NCBI GenBank assembly: GCA_013349325.1
Contig: DUZX01000012.1
Span: 1-64,000, forward strand
Reading direction: 5' to 3'
From: Desulfuromonadales bacterium
Lineage (GTDB): Bacteria > Desulfobacterota > Desulfuromonadia > Geobacterales > Pseudopelobacteraceae
DNA length: 64,000 bases
The notes under the pieces were generated by a model, which worked only from the letters and a program-made list of their open reading frames with translations, was not told the origin of the DNA and searched no databases. This document shows positions 1 through 9,627 of this stretch, in pieces (within the stretch, counting starts at the first letter, position 1; each line of letters starts with the position of its first letter). The translations under genes were made by a program, and so were the position numbers.

Positions 1-1
1 C

Positions 2-2584
2 ATCAAACGCGTTGAGATCCTGTCGGCACTTCAGGAACGGCTGCCCGGCTCGCCGGTTATCGGCCCCGAACATCTGGGTTCTCTGCACACTCTGGGTGAA
101 ATTGCCGCCCATCTGGGCGCCGGTACCGCTCCGGCGGGCTTTTCGTCCGACCGGTCTGACCAGTCGGACCGGTCGGAAGACAACCACGATACCGGTAGCG
201 CAGGTCAAACAGTTCACCGCAGCACTGTTGTACCGATACTGATCACCGGATCAACACGAAAACTGCCACTGGCTGACAGCGGCGCTATCTGGGTTACCGA
301 CGACGGCTCGGATTTCTCCTCCACGTTATGTGACCTGTTACGTGCTGCGGGACGTGACACAAAAAAGGTCGCGATCAAGGAGGCATGTATCAACGCCTCA
401 CGGACTGAGCTGGCCGGTCTTGTTATCTGCGCTCCCGTCGGCGGAACTGATAACAACTTTTACGAACAGACGTTTCCGCTCTTAAAGAGTGCCGCAGCGG
501 CGCTGCGCAGGTCCGGAGAAAACGGCGGCGCCCTGTTTGCAAGCATCTCCCGTCTGGACGGCTCATTTGGATTTGGAACCGATAGCGCTGTGATTGACCC
601 GCTTTCCGGCGGTCTTGCTGGTATGGCAAAAACGGCGGCCCATGAGTGGAACGAAGTATCCTGTAAAGCGATCGATCTCGGGACTTTTAGCGATTGTGCC
701 GCAGCAGCTGAAGCGGTTGCGAACGAACTGCTGCTTGACGGTCCGCTGGAAGTCGGCCTGACGCCTGCAGGCAGAATCGCCCTGAAAACTATTGATCTTC
801 CTGAACTGTCACACCAGGCTACAGCACCGTTTCAAGCTGGGGATGTTGTCGTCATCACCGGAGGTGGACGCGGGGTAACGTCAGCAGCAGCTATCGCGTT
901 GGCAGCCGCCTACAAACCGCAGCTGGTCCTGCTGGGACGCAGCCAGGAATTCCAGAATGAGCCGGAATGGCTGTCACCACTTGGGGATGAAAGCCAGATA
1001 AAACGGGCTATCCTTGAGCATACCGCCGAAAAGCTCCACCCACGTGAAATAGAGGAGCGCTATCGGGCTATCGCAGCCGGGCGAGAACTCAAGGAGACTC
1101 TGGCCAAGATTGCAGAGGCTGGTGGCCGGGCAATTTACCGCTCAGTGGACATTCGCGACGCTGCTGCCGTTTCCGTTCTGCTCGATAAAATCCGCCAGGA
1201 GTACGGCCCGATCCGGGGCATCGTACATGGCGCCGGAGTGCTGGCCGACCGGCTTATCAGCGACAAGACACCGGAGCAGTTCTCCCAGGTGTACGACACC
1301 AAGGTCAAAGGATTGCAGGCGTTGCTCGCCGCTACCGTGCAGGACGATCTGTGTTGTATCGTTATGTTTTCGTCCACGACGGGACGTTTTGGCCGGAGCG
1401 GACAGGTCGATTACGCCGTTGCCAACGAAGTGCTCAACAAACTGGCTCAGACCGAGGCACGCCGCCGGTCTGCCTGCCGGGCCGTCAGCATCAACTGGGG
1501 ACCGTGGGATGGCGGCATGGTGACCCCGTCGCTGAAAAAGGTTTTCGCCGGCGAAGGAATCGGCCTGATAGGACTGAAGGAGGGCTCAGAACTGCTGGTG
1601 CGTGAGATTGCTGCCGCCGGTGAAGCGGTTGAAATCATCGCCCTGGCCGGGGCATCGGCCGCTTCACTGACAGGTGCTTCATTACCACCGGAGACGCCGC
1701 TGACCGAGGCGTTCCGCCTGAACCTGACCATAGAGGATTTCCCCTTTATCCGTTCGCATGTGATTGATGGCAAGGCAGTCCTCCCGATGGCCATGGCGGT
1801 TGAGTGGCTGGCTCACGGCGCCCTGCACGGCAATCCCGGTTTCCGTTTTCACGGGTTCAACAACCTACGCATCTGCAAAGGAATCATCTTCGATCAGGGG
1901 AGCACATGCAGCCTGAGGGTCATGGCCGGGCGCGCTGAGAAACATGATTCACTCTTCGTTGTTCCGGTTGAACTGACCGGCAGCAACGCTGACGGGCACA
2001 GCTTCCTGCATGTTCGCGCTGAAATAGTGCTTGTTTCAAAACTACCGAAGGGGATCCGCTCGATTATCGATGTCCCGTCTGCACCCTACGCGCCGGGCAA
2101 CGACGCCATCTACGACCAGGAACGCCTCTTCCACGGATCTGACCTGCACGGAATCGAACAGGTCGGAGGCTGCTCTGCCAAGGGCATTACCGCCCTGGTA
2201 AAAGCGGCACCGAAACCGGAGCTCTGGATCAAACAGCCGTTACGCACTATCTGGCTGACCGATCCACTGGTGATCGATTGCGCCTTTCAGTTGATGATTC
2301 TCTGGAGTTTCGAGCGTTCCGGTTCCGGTTCGCTCCCCTCGTTTGTCGGTCGTTACCGCCAGTTCCAGGAGAACTTCCCCTCTGAGGGGGCCCAGATCGT
2401 GATCAGGGTCACCGAAGAGCGGAACCATGGCGCATCCGCCGACATTGAATTTCTTGAACGGACCAGCGGCAAGCTGATTGCCCGTCTGGAAAACTATGAG
2501 TGCATTATCGACTCGTCACTGCAAAAGGCTTTTCGGCGCAATCAACTGACACAACCGCAGTGTGTAGAGCTGGAAGTAGCCTGA
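2..2584 (+). CDS. pfaA: PUFA-type secondary lipid synthase subunit PfaA, C-terminal part (ACP end, KR, DH)
   Basis: Partial: the frame is open from base 2, so the start lies left of the window. The first residues (IKRVEILSALQE) are what follows the phosphopantetheine serine in the DSIKRVEIL motif of PUFA-synthase acyl carrier proteins. A ketoreductase follows, with a GGGRGVT nucleotide-binding loop near base 856 and FSSTTGR...YAVANEVLN catalytic Ser/Tyr/Asn near 1370-1440. The C-terminus is a hot-dog dehydratase with HVIDGKAVLP (HxxxGxxxxP) near 1757 and DCAFQ (DxxxQ) near 2275. In PUFA synthases this subunit loads malonyl units, carries the growing chain and reduces the beta-keto group in the cytoplasm. 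The KR-then-DH ending resembles myxobacterial terrestrial-type Pfa2 rather than Shewanella PfaA, which ends at KR. The stop overlaps the next ATG (TGATG). An in-frame inverted repeat sits in the ACP-KR linker. Confidence 0.88.
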   Translation: MKRVEILSALQERLPGSPVIGPEHLGSLHTLGEIAAHLGAGTAPAGFSSDRSDQSDRSEDNHDTGSAGQTVHRSTVVPILITGSTRKLPLADSGAIWVTDDGSDFSSTLCDLLRAAGRDTKKVAIKEACINASRTELAGLVICAPVGGTDNNFYEQTFPLLKSAAAALRRSGENGGALFASISRLDGSFGFGTDSAVIDPLSGGLAGMAKTAAHEWNEVSCKAIDLGTFSDCAAAAEAVANELLLDGPLEVGLTPAGRIALKTIDLPELSHQATAPFQAGDVVVITGGGRGVTSAAAIALAAAYKPQLVLLGRSQEFQNEPEWLSPLGDESQIKRAILEHTAEKLHPREIEERYRAIAAGRELKETLAKIAEAGGRAIYRSVDIRDAAAVSVLLDKIRQEYGPIRGIVHGAGVLADRLISDKTPEQFSQVYDTKVKGLQALLAATVQDDLCCIVMFSSTTGRFGRSGQVDYAVANEVLNKLAQTEARRRSACRAVSINWGPWDGGMVTPSLKKVFAGEGIGLIGLKEGSELLVREIAAAGEAVEIIALAGASAASLTGASLPPETPLTEAFRLNLTIEDFPFIRSHVIDGKAVLPMAMAVEWLAHGALHGNPGFRFHGFNNLRICKGIIFDQGSTCSLRVMAGRAEKHDSLFVVPVELTGSNADGHSFLHVRAEIVLVSKLPKGIRSIIDVPSAPYAPGNDAIYDQERLFHGSDLHGIEQVGGCSAKGITALVKAAPKPELWIKQPLRTIWLTDPLVIDCAFQLMILWSFERSGSGSLPSFVGRYRQFQENFPSEGAQIVIRVTEERNHGASADIEFLERTSGKLIARLENYECIIDSSLQKAFRRNQLTQPQCVELEVA
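147..176. repeat. In-frame inverted repeat in the pfaA ACP-KR linker
   Basis: Perfect 10-bp arms, CCGACCGGTC (147-156) and GACCGGTCGG (167-176), encode an SSDRSDQSDRSEDN stretch between the ACP and KR domains. A related palindrome built on TCTGACCGGTCTGA lies between hdrB and hdrC at 50371-50400, suggesting a shared repeat family. That relation is by eye only. Confidence 0.6.
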
Positions 2585-5500
2585 TGGCCGATTACTGTTC
2601 ATCCGTAGCCATCGTCGGGATCGGCGGCATCTTTCCCGATGCTCCCGACCTGGCGGCTTACTGGGACAATATCAGAAGCTGCCGCAGCGCCTTCCGCGAG
2701 GTTCCTGACGGACGCTGGATGGTTCCGGCCGACTCCGTGTTCGATCCGGAGCCGGGAAAAGCGGATTGCGTCTATTCCCGCCGGGGCTGTTTCATCGACC
2801 GGCTCCCATCAGCGGCAACCCTCCCGGATCTGTCCATCGATCCGGCGCTGCTCGATGGACTCGACCCGCTCTTTCATCTTCTGATCCATGCCGGAAAGCG
2901 GGCTTTTGATGATGGTGTCACCGCGCCGCTGGACCGCTCCCGCGTTGGCATCATCATCGGCAATCTTGCCCTGCCAACGGAGACTTCGGCACTCCTGACC
3001 CGCAACGGGCTCGGGCGCACCTTCGAGGAACAGCTGCTCGGATCAGCCTCGCCCTCCTCTCCCATCTCGCCGCTCAATCGCTTTCCCACCGGTCTGCCGG
3101 CCGGGATTCTGGCCCGCACCCTCGGTCTCGGTGGCGGCGCCTGCACGCTTGATGCCGCCTGTGCCTCATCGCTGTATGCCTTGAAACTGGCCATAGATGA
3201 GCTGCTGTCCGGCAGGGTCGATGCCATGCTCTCGGGAGGCGTTTCCCGTCCCGATCCGCTCTTTACCCAGATGGGATTCTCACAACTGCGCGCCCTTTCC
3301 AAACGGGGCATCTGTTCGCCGTTTGATGCAGCAGGCGACGGGCTCGTGGTCGGTGAGGGTGCCGGGCTGTTCCTGCTCAAACGGACCGAGGATGCCGTCG
3401 CCCACGGTGACCGGATTTACGGCGTCATCAGGGGTGTCGGCCTGGCCAACGATGTAGGGGGCAGTCTGCTGGCTCCCCTGTCGGAAGGTCAGCTGCGCGC
3501 CATGCGTGCCGCCTACCATCAGGCCGGCTGGCAGCCGGATGATGTCGACCTGATCGAATGTCACGCGACCGGCACCCCGGTCGGCGATGCGGTCGAAGTT
3601 GCCAGCCTCAAACAGCTCTGGACTAACGGCGGCCGGAAAGATGCGCACTGCGTCATCGGCTCCGTCAAATCCAATATCGGCCATCTGCTGACCGCCGCAG
3701 GCGGAGCAGCAGTGACCAAGGTGCTGTTGGCACTCCAGAACGAGACACTCCCCCCCACAGCCAATTTCAATACAGCACAGTCCGGCATGAATCTCGATGA
3801 GAGCCCGTTTCGCATCCTGACTTCACCGGTACCCTGGCAGCGGAGGGGCGCTGGCATTCCCCGGCGTGCTGCCGTCAGCGCCTTCGGTTTTGGCGGCATT
3901 AATGCTCATCTGCTGATTGAGGAATGGCTGCCAGCGTCCCCCCCTCCCGACCTCCCCCCGCTGGGGGGAGGAGTAAGCTCCCTCACCCAGCGGGGGAGGG
4001 TTGGGGAGAGGGAAGCCATCGCCGTAGTCGGCATGGATGCCCGTTTCGGCCCGTGGAAATCGTTGCGGGCGTTCCAGGAACGGGTGTTGGGGGGGGATGA
4101 CACCGTGCTCCCGACCCCTCCAAAAGGGTGGCGGGGCGCAGCAGAGAGCAGATGGTTCCGTGCGGAAGGGCTCGATGCGACGCCATTCGCCGGCTTTACC
4201 ATGGACGAAGTGGCGCTACCGGCCAACCGTTTCCGCATTCCTCCGCGCGAAATGGAGGAGATGCTGCCACAGCAACTGCTCATGCTGCAAACGGCGGCAG
4301 AAGCGCTGCTCAACGCCGGTTGCGACCGGGACAGCAACTCTTCTACCGGCGTCTTTATCGGCATCGCCCTTGATCTGAACAGTACCAACTTCAGTCTGCG
4401 CTGGGATCTGACCGGTAAGCTCTTACGCTGGGAACAGCACCTGGGACGGGAATTGACTACCAAGGAACAGTCGGAGTGGCTATTAAAGCTCCGCGCCGCT
4501 ACAGGACCATCCCTGAACGCCAACCGCACCATGGGAGCACTTGGAAGTGTCGTAGCCAGCAGAATCGCCCGCGAATTCCGTATCGGCGGGCCGAGTTTCA
4601 CGATCTCCAGCGAGGAGAGTTCCGGCATCCGGGCTCTGGAGGTGGCCGTCCGCCAGCTTCAGAATCGTGAACTTGATCGGGCTCTGGTCGGCGCGGTGGA
4701 TCTGGCCGGTGACCTGCGTGCGGTTCTCGGACAGCATGCCCTGCACCCCTATTCCCATTCAGGTAGCTCTGCCCCGTTTGACGAAACAGCCGACGGCGCA
4801 CTTATCGGTGAAGGCGCCTGCGCAGTGGTGCTCAAACGCCTTGAAGATGCCGAGCGTGACGGCGACCGCGTGTATGCCGTCATTCGTGGCATCGGCTCCG
4901 CAAGCGGCGATCCGGTCGCTGCCGGACAGAAAACCTATCTGCATGCCCTTGATAAAGCCTACGCTGACGCAGGCGTGCCTCGGGAATCCGTCGGTTTGAT
5001 TGAGGCGAGCGCCGACGGCACCCCTGAAGCTGACGCTCATGAAGCAGCTGCCCTGGCATCCTGGTTTGCTTCCGACAACGCTCCGGCCCGTTCATGCGCC
5101 GTCAGCAGCGTCAAGGGGGATATCGGCCACAGCGGCGCGGCTTCCGGTCTGGCGTCGTTCGTGCGTGGTTGCCTGGCCTTATACCATGAAATCATTCCCG
5201 GCTGCCGTAGTCTGACTTCAGACGCTCCGGCGCTCCCGCAGCGGTCGCCGCTTCATTTTCCCCGCTCCTCCCGTTACTGGCTGCGCAACCGCAGCGACGG
5301 CCCACGCCGCGCCGGAGTCACCGTTCAAAGCGTTGACGGTTCCTGCAGTCATGTGGTCCTCGAAGGGTACGACACGGTCATGTCCGGTGATACAGCGGAC
5401 CGCTGTGCCCCGCTCGGAGCGGGCAGTGAAGCCCTCTTTGCCATTGCCGGTGATACGACAGCCGAACTTCTGGCGCAATTGGACCTGCTTGAGGGGGCGT

Positions 5501-8500
5501 TAGAGGGTTCTTCTGCCAGCCTCTACGACCTGGCCTCTACCTGGTATCCACACTTTGCGGCAGGCGCCGGTAAAAAGCGTGCCATGGCCATAGTTGCCCG
5601 GGATCGCGCCGAATTGACTCTGTTGATTGATCTGGGCCGAACCACACTGAAGAATAACGGCACTCCCCCTGCTACCGCACCGGGGTTGCGTGACCGGCTG
5701 TTTTATTCAGCAAAACCGCTGGGATCAGCAGGAAAGGTAGCGTTCGTCTTTCCCGGCTCCGGCAATCATTATTCCGGCATGGGGATGGAACTGTTCAGCC
5801 GCTGGCCGGATGTTCTGCGTCGTCAGGATCAAGAGAACCTTCTGCTACGGGCGCAGTTCCAGCCGGAGCTGTTCTGGAACGGCGCCGCAGCATCGCGGAT
5901 CAATGACGACCATCGGTCCGTAATTTTTGGCCAGGTAGCCACCGGCTGCGCCGTCAGTGACCTGGTGCAGCGTTTCGGCGTCCACCCGGCCGCCGTCATC
6001 GGCTACAGCCTCGGTGAATCGGCGGGGCTCTTCTCCCAACGGGCGTGGCGCGACCGGGACGCGATGTATGACCGTATGCAGGAATCAACCCTCTTTAGCG
6101 ATGATCTGGCCGGCGAATGCCGTGCGGCCAAACTGGCCTGGGGCCTGAAAGATGGTGAAACTGTGCAGTGGAGCCTCGGCGTTGTCGCTGCCCCGGAACG
6201 GGCTGTGCAGGCGCTGCTGCCGAAGTTCCCGCGCACCTATCTCCTGATCGTCAATACCCCCGATGAATGTGTTATCGGCGGTGATGCCAGCAAACTGTCC
6301 CGCTTGGTGGCGGCGCTCGACAGCCCGTTTTTTCCACTGCAGGGGGTGACCACCGTGCATTGCGAGGTAGCCCAACAGGTGGCAACGCCGTACCACGATC
6401 TGCATCTGTACCCCACAAAAGCACCGACCGGTGTGGTCTATTACAGCGGCGTCAGCGGCGATTCCTATGAGGTCACCCGCGAAAGTGCCGCCGCATCGAT
6501 CCTCGGTCAGGCGCTGCACGGCCTCAACTATCCGCAGGTGATTGAATCGGCCTATCGTGACGGTGTCCGGCTGTTTCTGGAGATGGGACCGGGCGCATCC
6601 TGCAGCCGCATGATCGGGCGCATCCTCGGCGATCGTCCGCATCTGGCCCGCTCGGCCTGTCATGCCGGTCAGGATCCGGTATCCGTCGTTCTGAAGATGC
6701 TGGCCAACCTGATCGCCGAACGGCTGCCGGTTGATCTGTCACCGTTGTTTGATCTCCCGCACAGAATTGATGCTGAGGCACATAGCGGAGCAATGGTGCG
6801 GGTCGTACTCGGCGGCGCTCCATTTCAGCCGCCGCAGCCTGATGTACCCTGTAGGGGCGACGCCGTTGGCGCGCCCATCGCTGCAATAGCCAATGATGCG
6901 GTATTGCCAGACAGGGCGACCCGCCGGGATCGCCCCTACGGAAACGATAATTCTTTAATTTTTACGCCCGATTCGCTGATATCCGAACTGGCCCGCTCCC
7001 AGCAGTCCCATTCGGAAGCCCATGCGGCCTTCCTGACTGTCAGCGAGACCGTGACCGCTGCCATGGCGCAGGCACTGACCCTGGAAATGTCGCTGCGTCA
7101 GGCGCTGGGGGATGATGCTCCTTTTGAAACCAACCGCTCCCGGCCTGACCTTATCAGGGGAGGCGACATACCCTTGAGCCCCCCTGATAAGGGGGGGTGG
7201 GGGGTTGCCTTCAACCGCGAGCTCTGCTTCGAGTTTGCGCGTGGTTCGGTGGCTCGCATGCTGGGTCCCGATTTTACCGAAGTGGACGCCTTTCCGACCC
7301 GTGTCCGCCTGCCGGATGAACCACTGATGCTGGTAGACCGGATCATGAGCGTCGAGGGGGAACCACGCTCCATGTCTCATGGCAGGGTTGTCACTGAACA
7401 TGATATCCAGCCGGGCGCCTGGTATCTGGATGGCGGTCGCATCCCCACCTGCATCGCCGTGGAGGCCGGCCAGGCCGACCTGTTCCTGTCCGGCTATCTC
7501 GGCATCGACTTCATGACCCGGGGTCTGGCGGTCTATCGCCTGCTCGACGCCGTGGTCACCTTCCATCGCGGCCTCCCCGGACCGGGAGAGACGATCCATT
7601 ACGACATCCGCATTGAACGGTTCTTCCGTCAGGGGCATACCTGGCTGTTCCGCTTCTTCTTCGAGGCCACCATCAACGGCCAGCCGCTTTTGTCGATGCG
7701 CGACGGCTGCGCCGGGTTCTTCAGCCAGCAGGAACTTGATGCCGGCAAGGGCATCGTTCGTCCGGTGCTTGATCTGCGCCCCACATCCGGCATCCGCCCG
7801 GCTGACTGGCAGGATCTGGTGCCGCTGGCGCGCGAAGGGTACGATGCTGCTCAACTGGATAGGCTGCGCAACGGCGATCTGGCCGGCTGTTTCGGGCCGT
7901 TGTTCGCCCGCCTGCCGCTCTCCCGTCCGCTGACGATTCCGGGAGGCAGAATGCGCCTCGTCCACCGCGTCAATGAAATCGATCCGAACGGCGGGCGCTG
8001 CGGAATCGGCCTCATCAGGGCCGAAGCCGACATCCACCCTGACGACTGGTTTATCACCTGTCATTTCGTCGATGACCGGGTCATGCCGGGCACCCTGATG
8101 TACGAGTGCTGCATGCACACGCTCCGCATCTACCTGCTGCGGATCGGATGGGTTGCCGAAGCGGCTGGTTCGGTCTGGGAGCCGCTGCCGGGTGTGGCCA
8201 GCAAGCTCTGCTGCCGCGGACAAGTACTCGAAAGCACCCGAGTCGTTACCTATGAGGTCACCATCCGGGAAATCGGCTACCGTCCGGAACCATACGTAAT
8301 CTGTGACGCCCTGATGTACGCCGACGGCAAACCGATTGTCGAGATCACCAGCATGTCGGCCCGCCTGACCGGCACAACCAGAGAACAGCTTCAGGCACTC
8401 TGGAGTGGACAACATACTTCCGCAGACAGTCCCCTCCCCCTTGGCGGGGGAGGGTTAGGGAGGGGAGAGACTTGCCAGAACCAAAGCCAGTCGCACCTTC

Positions 8501-9627
8501 ACCCATCCCCTACCCCCCTCCCGTCAAGGGTGGGGGAAATCAAACCGTCCATCTACACCAAAGAGCAGATTCTGGCCTACAGTAACGGCAACCCCTCTGA
8601 AGGATTCGGTGACCGCTACCGCATATTCGACAGCGGGCGCAAGATTGCCCGCCTGCCGGGGCCGCCGTTCCAGTTCATGGACCGGGTCACCGCCCTGCGC
8701 GGCGAACCGTGGCAGATGACCGCCGGTGCCATGGCGGAAGCACAGTATGACCTGCCAGCCGACGCCTGGTTTTTTGCTGCTGAGCGGCAGCCGCGCATGC
8801 CGTTTTGCGTCCTGCTGGAAGCGGCGCTGCAGCCGTGCGGTTGGCTGGCTGCCTACGTGGGCTCGGCGCTGACCAGCCCGAATGACATCTCCTTCCGCAA
8901 TCTGGGGGGCACCGCCGTGCAGCACCGGACCGTGACTCCCGACAGCGGCGTCCTGACCTGCTGCGCCACCATGAACAAGGTTGCCACCAGCGGCGGCATG
9001 ATTATCCAGGAGTTTGACTTCAGCGTTGCCGATCGGCATGGCATCCTCTACGAGGGAGATACCATGTTCGGCTTCTTTGCCAAGGAAGCGCTGGCTAATC
9101 AGGTCGGTCTCCGCGACGCTAAGCCGTATCAGCCGACTGAGTCGGAGAGCAGGCGGGGCCGAAGCCTCCTGTATCCGGACGGTGCGCCGTTCCCGGAAAA
9201 ACAGTTGGCTATGATCGACCGGATTGAGCTGTACGTTCCCGACGGCGGGCCGAACGGACTCGGTTACATTCGCGGCATTAAGGATGTCGATCCGGATGAA
9301 TGGTTCTTCAAGGCGCACTTTTACGAGGATCCGGTCACACCCGGCTCTCTGGGACTGGAATCGTTCATTCAATTGATGAAGTTTGCAGCTGTGGAGCGCT
9401 GGGAATGGAAAAATGGAACGGTCGTTGCGGCAGTGGCATTGGAACGGAAGCACCACTGGCTCTATCGCGGTCAGGTTGTGCCGACTAACAGCCGGGTAAC
9501 GGTTAGCGCCTGGATCACCGCTGTGGACGACCAAAAACGAATTATGACCGCAGATGGCTTTCTGTCTGTGGATGGAAAGTTGATTTATCAGATGATGGAT
9601 TTCACTGTAACCATGGAGCCACTATGA
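2584..9627 (+). CDS. pfaC: PUFA-type secondary lipid synthase subunit PfaC (KS-CLF-AT-DH-DH)
   Basis: 2347 residues; the ATG overlaps the pfaA stop. Domains in order: an active ketosynthase (about 1-450; Cys193 in DAACASS, His327 in CHATGT, His367 in NIGH); a chain-length factor (about 480-960; Glu678 replaces the catalytic Cys in SSEESSG); an acyltransferase (about 1050-1400; GYSLGES with Ser1142); then four hot-dog folds forming two FabA-like dehydratase regions (about 1575-1930 and 2020-2345), with CHFVDDRVMPG and KAHFYEDPVTPG motifs. The subunit should elongate the chain and dehydrate/isomerise it to place double bonds. The AT is a separate PfaB protein in Shewanella; the fused order matches myxobacterial Pfa3 without its acyltransferase tail. 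No enoyl reductase (PfaD) is in the window. Four linkers contain repeat-derived, proline/glycine/arginine-rich sequence. The stop overlaps oleA (ATGA). Confidence 0.9.
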   Translation: MADYCSSVAIVGIGGIFPDAPDLAAYWDNIRSCRSAFREVPDGRWMVPADSVFDPEPGKADCVYSRRGCFIDRLPSAATLPDLSIDPALLDGLDPLFHLLIHAGKRAFDDGVTAPLDRSRVGIIIGNLALPTETSALLTRNGLGRTFEEQLLGSASPSSPISPLNRFPTGLPAGILARTLGLGGGACTLDAACASSLYALKLAIDELLSGRVDAMLSGGVSRPDPLFTQMGFSQLRALSKRGICSPFDAAGDGLVVGEGAGLFLLKRTEDAVAHGDRIYGVIRGVGLANDVGGSLLAPLSEGQLRAMRAAYHQAGWQPDDVDLIECHATGTPVGDAVEVASLKQLWTNGGRKDAHCVIGSVKSNIGHLLTAAGGAAVTKVLLALQNETLPPTANFNTAQSGMNLDESPFRILTSPVPWQRRGAGIPRRAAVSAFGFGGINAHLLIEEWLPASPPPDLPPLGGGVSSLTQRGRVGEREAIAVVGMDARFGPWKSLRAFQERVLGGDDTVLPTPPKGWRGAAESRWFRAEGLDATPFAGFTMDEVALPANRFRIPPREMEEMLPQQLLMLQTAAEALLNAGCDRDSNSSTGVFIGIALDLNSTNFSLRWDLTGKLLRWEQHLGRELTTKEQSEWLLKLRAATGPSLNANRTMGALGSVVASRIAREFRIGGPSFTISSEESSGIRALEVAVRQLQNRELDRALVGAVDLAGDLRAVLGQHALHPYSHSGSSAPFDETADGALIGEGACAVVLKRLEDAERDGDRVYAVIRGIGSASGDPVAAGQKTYLHALDKAYADAGVPRESVGLIEASADGTPEADAHEAAALASWFASDNAPARSCAVSSVKGDIGHSGAASGLASFVRGCLALYHEIIPGCRSLTSDAPALPQRSPLHFPRSSRYWLRNRSDGPRRAGVTVQSVDGSCSHVVLEGYDTVMSGDTADRCAPLGAGSEALFAIAGDTTAELLAQLDLLEGALEGSSASLYDLASTWYPHFAAGAGKKRAMAIVARDRAELTLLIDLGRTTLKNNGTPPATAPGLRDRLFYSAKPLGSAGKVAFVFPGSGNHYSGMGMELFSRWPDVLRRQDQENLLLRAQFQPELFWNGAAASRINDDHRSVIFGQVATGCAVSDLVQRFGVHPAAVIGYSLGESAGLFSQRAWRDRDAMYDRMQESTLFSDDLAGECRAAKLAWGLKDGETVQWSLGVVAAPERAVQALLPKFPRTYLLIVNTPDECVIGGDASKLSRLVAALDSPFFPLQGVTTVHCEVAQQVATPYHDLHLYPTKAPTGVVYYSGVSGDSYEVTRESAAASILGQALHGLNYPQVIESAYRDGVRLFLEMGPGASCSRMIGRILGDRPHLARSACHAGQDPVSVVLKMLANLIAERLPVDLSPLFDLPHRIDAEAHSGAMVRVVLGGAPFQPPQPDVPCRGDAVGAPIAAIANDAVLPDRATRRDRPYGNDNSLIFTPDSLISELARSQQSHSEAHAAFLTVSETVTAAMAQALTLEMSLRQALGDDAPFETNRSRPDLIRGGDIPLSPPDKGGWGVAFNRELCFEFARGSVARMLGPDFTEVDAFPTRVRLPDEPLMLVDRIMSVEGEPRSMSHGRVVTEHDIQPGAWYLDGGRIPTCIAVEAGQADLFLSGYLGIDFMTRGLAVYRLLDAVVTFHRGLPGPGETIHYDIRIERFFRQGHTWLFRFFFEATINGQPLLSMRDGCAGFFSQQELDAGKGIVRPVLDLRPTSGIRPADWQDLVPLAREGYDAAQLDRLRNGDLAGCFGPLFARLPLSRPLTIPGGRMRLVHRVNEIDPNGGRCGIGLIRAEADIHPDDWFITCHFVDDRVMPGTLMYECCMHTLRIYLLRIGWVAEAAGSVWEPLPGVASKLCCRGQVLESTRVVTYEVTIREIGYRPEPYVICDALMYADGKPIVEITSMSARLTGTTREQLQALWSGQHTSADSPLPLGGGGLGRGETCQNQSQSHLHPSPTPLPSRVGEIKPSIYTKEQILAYSNGNPSEGFGDRYRIFDSGRKIARLPGPPFQFMDRVTALRGEPWQMTAGAMAEAQYDLPADAWFFAAERQPRMPFCVLLEAALQPCGWLAAYVGSALTSPNDISFRNLGGTAVQHRTVTPDSGVLTCCATMNKVATSGGMIIQEFDFSVADRHGILYEGDTMFGFFAKEALANQVGLRDAKPYQPTESESRRGRSLLYPDGAPFPEKQLAMIDRIELYVPDGGPNGLGYIRGIKDVDPDEWFFKAHFYEDPVTPGSLGLESFIQLMKFAAVERWEWKNGTVVAAVALERKHHWLYRGQVVPTNSRVTVSAWITAVDDQKRIMTADGFLSVDGKLIYQMMDFTVTMEPL
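3937..4012. repeat. Palindromic repeat inside pfaC, KS-CLF linker
   Basis: A C-rich arm ending CCCCGCTGGGG faces a G-rich arm beginning CCCAGCGGGGGAGGG: an imperfect inverted repeat of about 25 bp per arm. It encodes the PPPDLPPLGGG...QRGRVGERE linker after the first KS. The composition is that of common bacterial intergenic repeats of the CCCTCTCCCC type, yet the reading frame is kept. Confidence 0.75.
6851..6939. repeat. Palindromic repeat inside pfaC, AT-DH linker, copy 1
   Basis: Perfect 10-bp ends GTAGGGGCGA (6851-6860) and TCGCCCCTAC (6930-6939) bound an 89-bp unit ending in the widespread GGGCGACCCG...TCGCCCCTAC pattern. It is translated in frame as an Arg/Ala/Asp-rich linker after the acyltransferase. 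Confidence 0.75.
7149..7205. repeat. Palindromic repeat inside pfaC, AT-DH linker, copy 2
   Basis: Perfect 12-bp arms CCTTATCAGGGG (7149-7160) and CCCCTGATAAGG (7181-7192) are followed by a G-run. Translated in frame as DLIRGGDIPLSPPDKGGWG just before the first dehydratase region. Confidence 0.8.
8430..8538. repeat. Palindromic repeat inside pfaC, between the two DH regions
   Basis: A left arm, CCCCTCCCCCTTGGCGGGGG and the G-rich run after it, faces a right arm of C-rich sequence ending CCGTCAAGGGTGGGGG. The arms are about 60 bp apart. In frame it gives a SPLPLGGGGLGRGE...PSPTPLPSRVGE linker separating the two double-hot-dog regions. Confidence 0.75.

Noticed and set aside
6955-8415. Long 486-codon minus-strand open frame opposite pfaC
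   Set aside because: Antisense of the conserved dehydratase region; residue usage is that of a shadow frame in GC-rich coding sequence.
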